This document shows, piece by piece, positions 57,994 through 64,000 of a DNA stretch of 64,000 bases. Numbering within the stretch: position 1 is the stretch's first letter; each line of letters opens with the position of its first letter. The DNA is from Thermobispora bispora DSM 43833 (GTDB lineage Bacteria; Actinomycetota; Actinomycetes; Streptosporangiales; Streptosporangiaceae), in the NCBI RefSeq assembly GCF_000092645.1, contig NC_014165.1:248001-312000 (forward strand). Reading direction: 5' to 3'. The notes under the pieces are model-generated. The model worked only from the letters and a program-made list of their open reading frames with translations. It was not told the DNA's origin and made no database searches. The translations under genes were made by a program, and so were the position numbers.

Positions 57994-59297
57994 GCATCCT
58001 CGTTGTCGGGCTCAGCCATCGCACCACGCCCGTCTCGCTCCTGGAGCGGGCGACGGTCAGCGGTGACGCACTGGTCAAGCTGCTCCACGACGTCCACCGG
58101 GACGAGGACGTGGCCGAGGTCCTCGTCGTCTCCACTTGCAACCGGGTCGAGGTCTACGCGCACGTCGCCCGGTTCCACGGCGGGGTGACCGCCATCACCG
58201 ACGTGCTCGGCAGGCACTCCGGCCTCCCCCACGAGGTGCTCGCCCGCCACCTGTACGTGCACTACCAGGAGCGCGCCGTCCAGCACCTGTTCACGGTCGC
58301 CTGCGGCCTCGACTCGATGGTCATCGGCGAGCAGCAGATCCTGGGCCAGATCCGGTCGGCGCTCCGGCTGGCGCAGGAGGAGGGCACGGCGGGCACCGCG
58401 CTCAACGAGCTCACCCAGCACGCGCTCCGGGTGGGCAAGCGGGCGCGGACCGAGACCGCCATCGACCGGGCGGGCGCCTCCCTGGTCGGCGTGGGCCTCT
58501 CCCTCGCCGAGCAGGCGATCGGCCAGCTCCCCGGCAAGCAGGCCCTCGTGGTCGGCGCGGGTTCGATGAGCTCGCTCGCCACCGCCACCCTCGCCCGCGC
58601 CGGCGTCACCGGCATCGTCGTCGCCAACCGCACCCTGGAGCGGGCGGTACGGCTCGCCGAGTCGGTCGGCGGGCGGGCCGTCCCGCTCACGGGCGTGGCC
58701 GGGGAGATCGGCCGGGCCGACCTGGTGGTCTCCTGCGTCGGCGCCGGCACCTACTCGATCACCGAGGAGATGGTCGAGGCGGCGATGCGCGACCGCCGGT
58801 CGCCGCTGTTCGTGCTCGACCTCGCCATGCCGCGCGACGTGGACCCCGCCATCCGGCGGTTGCCCGGGGTGACGCTGGTCGACCTGGAGTCGATGCAGCA
58901 GGACGGCCTCGGCAGCGAGATCGACGGCGGCCGGGCCAAGGCGATCTGGGAGGTCAAGCAGATCATCGCCGAGGAGGTCGACGCCTACCTCGACTCCCAG
59001 CGGGCCTCGGTGGTGACGCCGACCGTGGTCGCCCTCCGGAGCAAGGCCGCCGAGGTGGTCGAGGCGGAGCTCGCCCGGCTCTGGTCCCGCATCCCCGACG
59101 CGGACACGCGCACGCGCGACGAGATCACCAACACCGTGCGGCGGGTGGTGGACAAGCTGCTCCACGCGCCGACCGTTCGGGTGAAGCAGCTCGCCACCTC
59201 TCCCGGCGGCGCCCAGTACGCGCACGCGCTGCGCGAGCTCTTCGACCTCGATCCCCAGTGCCCCGACGCGGTCACCGGGCTGGAGGTGGAGCGATGA
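57990..59297 (+). CDS. hemA: Glutamyl-tRNA reductase
   Basis: 435 residues; first step of the C5 tetrapyrrole pathway (glutamyl-tRNA to glutamate-1-semialdehyde). The active-site Cys is residue 50 in VVSTCNRVEVY, followed by CGLDSMVIGEQQILGQI and the NADPH site LVVGAGSMSSLATATLA, with a C-terminal dimerisation domain. ATG overlaps the rex stop and its own stop overlaps hemC. Redox control through Rex and heme feedback are to be expected. Confidence 0.97.
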   Translation: MSILVVGLSHRTTPVSLLERATVSGDALVKLLHDVHRDEDVAEVLVVSTCNRVEVYAHVARFHGGVTAITDVLGRHSGLPHEVLARHLYVHYQERAVQHLFTVACGLDSMVIGEQQILGQIRSALRLAQEEGTAGTALNELTQHALRVGKRARTETAIDRAGASLVGVGLSLAEQAIGQLPGKQALVVGAGSMSSLATATLARAGVTGIVVANRTLERAVRLAESVGGRAVPLTGVAGEIGRADLVVSCVGAGTYSITEEMVEAAMRDRRSPLFVLDLAMPRDVDPAIRRLPGVTLVDLESMQQDGLGSEIDGGRAKAIWEVKQIIAEEVDAYLDSQRASVVTPTVVALRSKAAEVVEAELARLWSRIPDADTRTRDEITNTVRRVVDKLLHAPTVRVKQLATSPGGAQYAHALRELFDLDPQCPDAVTGLEVER

Positions 59298-60205
59298 GCG
59301 CCCCGCTGCGGCTCGGGACCCGCAAGAGCCTGATGGCGACGAGCCAGTCGCGGCGCGTCGCCGAGCGGCTCGCACAGGCCACCGGGCGCCGGTCCGAGCT
59401 CGTGGGGATCACCACGTTCGGCGACGTCTCCCGGGCCCACCTCACCCAGCTCGGCGGCACCGGCGTCTTCGTCAGCGAGCTGCGCAACGCGCTCATCGCC
59501 GGCGAGGTCGACTTCGCGGTCCACTCGCTCAAGGACCTGCCGACCAAGGGCGACGACCGGATCGTGATCGCCGCCATCCCGCCGCGCGACGACCCCCGGG
59601 ACGCGTTCGTCGGCCGGGTGCCGTTCAGCGAGCTGCCGCCGGGCGCGCGGGTCGGGACCGGGTCCCCGCGGCGCATCGCGCAGCTCCGGATGCTCCGGCC
59701 GGACCTGGAATATGTCCCGATTCGCGGCAATGCCGACACTCGTCTGGGGAAGGTAACCTCAGGAGAGCTCGATGGAATCGTCCTGGCCGCCGCCGGGCTG
59801 GGCCGGATCGGCCGCGAGGAGGCGATCGCCCAGGTGTTCGAGGTGGAGCAGGTGCTGCCCGCCCCGGGACAGGGCGCGCTCGCCGTGGAATGCCGCGCCG
59901 ACCGCGCCGACCTCATCGAGCTGCTGAGCGCGATCGACGACCGGGCGACGCGGGACGCGGTGACCGCGGAGCGCTCGGTGCTCGCCGCACTCGAGGCCGG
60001 ATGCGCGGCACCGGTGGGCGCCCACGCCTCCGGTGACGGGAACGTTCTCAGCTTGACCGCGGCCGTCGTCTCCGTCGACGGCCGGCGATCGGTGCGCAAG
60101 TCAGTCTCCGGACCCGCGTCGGCGGCCATGGAGCTCGGCCGTGATCTCGCGGCCGCCATGCTCGCCGAGGGGGCCGGCACGTTGATGAGGGAGCAGGTCC
60201 AGTGA
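59294..60205 (+). CDS. hemC: Porphobilinogen deaminase
   Basis: 303 residues from ATG 59294, which overlaps the hemA stop. RLGTRKSLMATSQS, HSLKDLPT, GTGSPRR, PIRGNADTR and the dipyrromethane-attachment Cys in LEAGCAAPVGAHA are all present. It joins four porphobilinogen units to hydroxymethylbilane. The open frame upstream to 58136 is an alternative-frame artefact of hemA. Confidence 0.97.
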   Translation: MSAPLRLGTRKSLMATSQSRRVAERLAQATGRRSELVGITTFGDVSRAHLTQLGGTGVFVSELRNALIAGEVDFAVHSLKDLPTKGDDRIVIAAIPPRDDPRDAFVGRVPFSELPPGARVGTGSPRRIAQLRMLRPDLEYVPIRGNADTRLGKVTSGELDGIVLAAAGLGRIGREEAIAQVFEVEQVLPAPGQGALAVECRADRADLIELLSAIDDRATRDAVTAERSVLAALEAGCAAPVGAHASGDGNVLSLTAAVVSVDGRRSVRKSVSGPASAAMELGRDLAAAMLAEGAGTLMREQVQ

Positions 60206-61782
60206 GCTCCGCGAACCACAGTCTGGAGGCCCAGTCCGGGTTCGTCGCCTTCGTGGGAGCCGGGCCCGGTGACGAGAACCTGCTCACGCTACGCGGCGCC
60301 GACCTGCTGCGGCGGGCCGACGTGGTCATCGCCGACCGGACGCTCCACGGCGCGATGCTGCGCCACTGCCGGGACGGCGCGAAGATCGTCGATGTGGGCG
60401 AGGACGGGTCGCCCGCGGTCGACGCGATCGAGGAGGCGAAGGCCGGGCGGACCGTGGTACGGCTCTGCCCCGGCGACCCGTCGTTCTTCTCGTCCGTGGC
60501 CGACGAGATCTCCGCGTGCGCCGACGCCGAGGTCGAGTTCGAGATCGTGCCCGGTGTCCCGCCCGCCACGGCGGTGCCGACGTACGCGGGCATCCCGCCG
60601 GCCTCCGGGGTGGCCGAGTTCCGGGTGGTGGACGCCACCAAGGTCGAGGACTGGACGCCCCACGCCTCCTGCGAGGGCACCTTAGTGATCTACCACGGGC
60701 TCGCCGAGGCGCCCGCGATCGCGAAGGCGCTGATCAGCGGGGGCAAGCCGGACTCGACCCCGGTCGCGGTGGTGCGCGAGGGCACGGTGACCGCGCAGCA
60801 CACCGTGGTCTCCACGCTCGGCCGGCTCGGCCCCGACCTGAAGCGCGCGGACGTCTCCGAGCCGGCGATGATCGTCGTCGGGGACGCGGTGGGCATGCGC
60901 GACCGCATGTCCTGGTTCGAGACCAAGCCGCTCTTCGGCTGGCGGGTGCTCGTCCCCCGCACCAAGGAACAGGCCAAGGAGCTCACCGAGCAGCTCCGGG
61001 CGTACGGCGCGGTCCCGGAGGAGGTGCCGACGATCTCGGTCGAGCCGCCGCGCACCCCGCAGCAGATGGACCGGGCGATCAAGGGCCTGATCAACGGCCG
61101 TTACGAGTGGGTCGTCTTCACCAGCGTCAACGCGGTGAAGGCCCTGCGGGAGAAGTTCGAGGAGTACGGCCTCGACGCCCGCGCGTTCGCCGGCCTGAAG
61201 ATCGCCGCCGTGGGCGACGCGACCGCGCGCTCCCTCATGGACTTCGGCATCCGGCCCGACCTGGTGCCGACCGGTGAGCAGTCGTCCGAGGGCCTGCTCG
61301 CGGAGTGGCCGCCGTACGACTCGCTGCTCGACCCGATCAACCGGGTGCTGCTGCCGCGGGCCGACATCGCGACCGACACGCTCATCGCCGGCCTGACCGA
61401 GCTCGGCTGGGAGTGCGACGACGTCACCGCGTACCGGACCGTGCGCGCCGCGCCCCCGCCCGCGCCCATCCGGGAGGCGATCAAGAGCGGCGGGTTCGAC
61501 GCGGTGCTGTTCACCTCGTCGTCCACGGTGCGCAACCTCATCGGCATCGCCGGCAAGCCGCACAACGTCACGGTGATCGCCGTGATCGGCCCGCAGACCG
61601 CGAAGACCGCCCAGGAGTTCGGCCTCCGGGTCGACGTGATGGCCGAGAAGCCGTCGGTCTCCCTGCTCGCCGCGGCCCTGGCGGAGTACGGGGCCAAGAT
61701 GCGGCAGGCGCAGCTCGCCGCCGGGGAGACGCCCCGCCGCCCGTCCCAGATGCGCAGGGGCGCCCGGCGCCGGGCGAAGTGA
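60202..61782 (+). CDS. hemD: Uroporphyrinogen-III C-methyltransferase / synthase fusion
   Basis: 526 residues with two enzymes in one: a SAM-dependent uroporphyrinogen methyltransferase domain (about 12-250, [46 protein letters not shown]-like stretch, AMIVVGD) and a HemD synthase domain (about 265-500). Both are needed to enter the siroheme/cobalamin or heme branch from hydroxymethylbilane. A GTG overlaps the hemC stop. Codon 161 (60682-60684) is TTA, unusual in this otherwise GC-biased operon. Confidence 0.93.
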   Translation: MSSANHSLEAQSGFVAFVGAGPGDENLLTLRGADLLRRADVVIADRTLHGAMLRHCRDGAKIVDVGEDGSPAVDAIEEAKAGRTVVRLCPGDPSFFSSVADEISACADAEVEFEIVPGVPPATAVPTYAGIPPASGVAEFRVVDATKVEDWTPHASCEGTLVIYHGLAEAPAIAKALISGGKPDSTPVAVVREGTVTAQHTVVSTLGRLGPDLKRADVSEPAMIVVGDAVGMRDRMSWFETKPLFGWRVLVPRTKEQAKELTEQLRAYGAVPEEVPTISVEPPRTPQQMDRAIKGLINGRYEWVVFTSVNAVKALREKFEEYGLDARAFAGLKIAAVGDATARSLMDFGIRPDLVPTGEQSSEGLLAEWPPYDSLLDPINRVLLPRADIATDTLIAGLTELGWECDDVTAYRTVRAAPPPAPIREAIKSGGFDAVLFTSSSTVRNLIGIAGKPHNVTVIAVIGPQTAKTAQEFGLRVDVMAEKPSVSLLAAALAEYGAKMRQAQLAAGETPRRPSQMRRGARRRAK

Positions 61783-61894
61783 CCGGGTGCCGCCCGCGCC
61801 GGGCGGGAACCGCGCGCCGCCCGCGCCCCGCCGGGATGAGCGGGCCGCCCCGGCGCGTTCACCCGAGCACGAGATCGTGATGAGTGGAGAGAGC

Positions 61895-62881
61895 ATGAGC
61901 GCTCAGTTCCCGGTGGCCCGGCCGCGCCGGCTCCGCCGCACGCCGGCCCTGCGCCGGCTGGTGGCGGGGACCCGGCTGCACCCGGCCGACCTGATCCTCC
62001 CCCTCTTCGTCAAGGAGGGCATCGCCGAGCCGCAGCCGGTCGGCTCGATGCCGGGGGTCGTGCAGCACACCCGCGACTCGCTGCGCAAGGCCGTGACCGA
62101 GGCGGCCGAGGCCGGGGTCGGCGGGGTCATCCTCTTCGGCATCCCGGCGCACAAGGACGCCCGCGGTTCCGCGGCCGACGACCCGGAGGGCATCGTCCAG
62201 GTCGCGGTGCGGGACGTCGTGGCCGAGGTGGGCGACGCCCTCGTGGTGATGACCGACACCTGCCTCGACGAGTACACCGACCACGGGCACTGCGGCATCC
62301 TCACCGAGACCGGCGAGGTGGACAACGACGCCACGCTGGAGCGCTACGCCTCCGCCGCGGTCTCCCAGGCGGCCGCGGGCTCCCAGGTGATCGCGCCGAG
62401 CGGCATGATGGACGGGCAGGTCAAGGCGATCCGGGAGGCGCTCGACGCCAACGGCTTCGCCCACGTGCCGATCCTCGCCTACTCGGCCAAGTACGCCTCC
62501 GGTTTCTACGGCCCGTTCCGGGAGGCGGCCGAGTGCGCGCCGAGGTTCGGGGACCGCTCCGCCTACCAGCAGGACCCGGCCGGGCCGATCGACGAGGCGC
62601 TGCGCGAGGTCCGGCTCGACCTGGCCGAGGGCGCGGACGCCGTGATGGTCAAGCCGGCCCTGCCGTACCTCGATGTGATCCGCCGGGTGCGCGACGCGGT
62701 CGACGTGCCGGTCGCCGCGTACCAGGTGAGCGGCGAGTACGCGATGATCGAGGCCGCGGCGGCGAACGGCTGGCTCGACCGGGAGCGGATCATCATGGAG
62801 TCGCTGATCTCGATCCGCCGGGCCGGGGCCGACCTCATCCTGACCTACTGGGCGGCTGAAGTCGCGCGCCTACTATCCTGA
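61895..62881 (+). CDS. hemB: Delta-aminolevulinic acid dehydratase
   Basis: 328 residues from ATG 61895 (GGAGAGAG site). It condenses two 5-aminolevulinate to porphobilinogen. Schiff-base Lys regions [17 protein letters not shown] and [13 protein letters not shown] are intact. The metal loop reads [14 protein letters not shown]; compared with the three-Cys Zn site (for example DxCxC ... HGHCG) the middle Cys is Asp, as in other actinobacteria. The gap of 112 bases after hemD separates it from the hemACD block. Confidence 0.95.
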   Translation: MSAQFPVARPRRLRRTPALRRLVAGTRLHPADLILPLFVKEGIAEPQPVGSMPGVVQHTRDSLRKAVTEAAEAGVGGVILFGIPAHKDARGSAADDPEGIVQVAVRDVVAEVGDALVVMTDTCLDEYTDHGHCGILTETGEVDNDATLERYASAAVSQAAAGSQVIAPSGMMDGQVKAIREALDANGFAHVPILAYSAKYASGFYGPFREAAECAPRFGDRSAYQQDPAGPIDEALREVRLDLAEGADAVMVKPALPYLDVIRRVRDAVDVPVAAYQVSGEYAMIEAAAANGWLDRERIIMESLISIRRAGADLILTYWAAEVARLLS

Positions 62882-63030
62882 CGCTCACCCGGGAGTTCGC
62901 GCCGCCGCGGACGCGCACCGGGGCAGTGTCGGGAGCGTTTCGCCATCCTCTGCGGGGCGGCGAGAGCCGCAGCGTGCTCCCGTCGACCGCTGGGATGCGC
63001 CGAGAAGCTGCGTGCGTGGAGGAGCGCCGA

Positions 63031-63675
63031 ATGGTGGGGGTACCCTTGGCCCGCCGGGTGAAACGGCGAGGGCATCGAAGGCCGCAGAAGATCACGGCCG
63101 TATTGGAGTACGCGCAGCTCGGGTGGGCCGCCTGTCCCGGGGCCCATCCCCGCGGTGAAGGGGGCAGGGCCTGTTCGTGTGACCGGATCGGCTGTCCCGA
63201 CCCGGGAGCGCACCCGCTGTCGCCGGCCTGGCGGCTGCAGGCCACGACCGATCCGGCGCTGCTGACCCGGTGGTGGCAGCAGAACCCCGACGCGAACATC
63301 ATCCTCCCCACGGGGAGGGTGTTCGACGTATTCGACGTACCGGCCTCCATGGGGTTGCCCGCGCTCGCCGCCATGGACGCCGCCCACGTGCACGGCCCGG
63401 TCGCTGAGAACGGCGACCGGGTGCTTTTTTTCGTCGCGACCCGCGGCGCGCCCGAGGACGAGGACGAGTGGTGGTCCTGCCACCTCGACGCCGACCCCGA
63501 GACCATCGAGAGCACGCCGGGGCTGCGCTGGCACTGCCGCGACAGTTACGTGCTCGCCCCGCCGTCCACCCGCGTCGACGGGGACCAGGTGCGCTGGATC
63601 CGGCCCCCCGACGGACGCCCCCTCCCCGACCCGCTGCGGGTCCTCGACCTGCTCGCCGACTTCTGCGACTCATGA
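63031..63675 (+). CDS. Bifunctional primase-polymerase-like protein, degenerate
   Basis: 214 residues from ATG 63031 (GGAGGAG site). A prim-pol-like pattern is visible: a small Cys-rich N-terminal part (CPGAHP, CSCDRIGCPDPGAHP), WWQQNPDANIILPTG, and a VFDVFDVPAS stretch where the catalytic DxD of prim-pol should be. The second Asp is Pro, so polymerase activity is doubtful. Such genes sit between hemB and hemL in several actinomycetes. Function unknown; the association with heme genes is positional. Confidence 0.6.
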   Translation: MVGVPLARRVKRRGHRRPQKITAVLEYAQLGWAACPGAHPRGEGGRACSCDRIGCPDPGAHPLSPAWRLQATTDPALLTRWWQQNPDANIILPTGRVFDVFDVPASMGLPALAAMDAAHVHGPVAENGDRVLFFVATRGAPEDEDEWWSCHLDADPETIESTPGLRWHCRDSYVLAPPSTRVDGDQVRWIRPPDGRPLPDPLRVLDLLADFCDS

Positions 63676-63766
63676 CCCTCGCCCGGTGACCGATGACCGG
63701 CGCCCGGTGACGCTCCGCGTGATCCCCGGTACGGCCCCCGCCCGGCCGGGCCCGTAATCTGGGGAC

Positions 63767-64000
63767 GTGACTCGTACGCAGACCTCCGAGGCCCTGTTCG
63801 ACCGCGCCAAGAAGATCGTCCCCGGCGGGGTGAACTCGCCGGTGCGGGCGTTCGGCGCCGTGGGCGGCACGCCGCGCTTCATGGCCTCCGGCGAAGGGCC
63901 CTACCTCGTCGACGTGGACGGCAACCGCTACGTGGACCTCGTGTGCTCGTGGGGTCCGCTGATCCTCGGGCACCGGCACGCGGCCGTGGTCCAGGCGGTG
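63767..64000 (+). CDS. hemL: Glutamate-1-semialdehyde 2,1-aminomutase, N-terminal part
   Basis: GTG 63767 opens a frame of 78 codons to the right edge. [40 protein letters not shown] and [15 protein letters not shown] are the N-terminal hallmarks of HemL, a PLP enzyme that turns glutamate-1-semialdehyde to 5-aminolevulinate. The PLP Lys lies outside the window. GGGGA site upstream. Confidence 0.95.
   Translation, partial: MTRTQTSEALFDRAKKIVPGGVNSPVRAFGAVGGTPRFMASGEGPYLVDVDGNRYVDLVCSWGPLILGHRHAAVVQAV

Noticed and set aside
58136-60205. Long frame ahead of hemC as an N-terminal extension
   Set aside because: Homology to porphobilinogen deaminase begins at 59294; the upstream part is out of frame with hemA and shadow-like.

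Overview
The window is about 64 kb of very GC-rich DNA. Gene starts are often GTG, genes are tightly coupled by ATGA/GTGA overlaps, and the content is actinobacterial: a tad/flp pilus locus with ssd, BldG, BldN with an RsbN-like partner, Rex, an HspR/HAIR-controlled dnaK operon and a 33-residue bS22-like ribosomal protein. XRE-DUF5753/DUF397 pairs, together with gene order resembling both Streptomyces and Mycobacterium, suggest a sporulating filamentous actinomycete, possibly Streptosporangiales. That family placement is inference. No plasmid, prophage, insertion sequence or CRISPR array was seen; this looks like core chromosome.

Layout. 1-5.9 kb: a DUF309 gene cut by the left edge, then epoxide-hydrolase-like, holin-like and acetyl-CoA synthetase genes on the minus strand, and a Fic-fold protein with a ruined active site. 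5.9-7.2 kb: a gene-free stretch with degenerate repeats that ends in a 6C small RNA, just upstream of ssd as remembered for Mycobacterium. 7.3-13.6 kb: the ssd-tadA-tadB-tadC-pilin-TadE-TadE-like operon. 13.7-16.4 kb: a large DUF1998/MrfA-type helicase. 16.6-20.1 kb: bldG, its anti-sigma partner and the membrane pyrophosphatase hppA. 20.5-23.2 kb: sixA, serB and a secreted protein.

23.7-38 kb is a mixed regulatory and metabolic stretch: a GAF histidine kinase/NarL regulator pair, an ABC ATPase, a TauE permease, a membrane Rieske protein, an XRE-DUF5753/DUF397 pair with a small divergent gene, fur-katA, a CapA lipoprotein, a TetR regulator, and a Lys/His/Pro-rich secreted protein beside an 81-bp tandem repeat. 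37.7-44.6 kb is the heat-shock operon dnaK-grpE-dnaJ-hspR-clpB behind a sigma-A-type promoter flanked by HAIR operators.

45-64 kb matches the proC-hem region known from Mycobacterium (proC ... hemB) and the Streptomyces bldN-rex-hem region: a lipoprotein, proC, acuC, an excisionase-like HTH, the 33-residue ribosomal protein, an epimerase, an acyltransferase, an alpha/beta hydrolase, a HAD phosphatase, an rsbN-like gene, bldN, a membrane ABM-domain protein, a glutaredoxin-like gene, and rex-hemA-hemC-hemD-hemB, a prim-pol-like gene and the start of hemL, cut by the right edge.

Shared themes are developmental signalling (bldG, bldN, TTA codons), surface and secretion functions (tad), redox and heme control (Rex, Fur, catalase, hem genes) and proteostasis. 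I found no wholly new multi-gene system. The most unusual signals are the tandem duplication that inserts a coupled 22-codon mini-ORF in the tad operon, the long low-complexity leader on the pilin, the perfect inverted repeats around the pilin gene, the degenerate Fic and prim-pol proteins, and several non-coding tandem repeat blocks.
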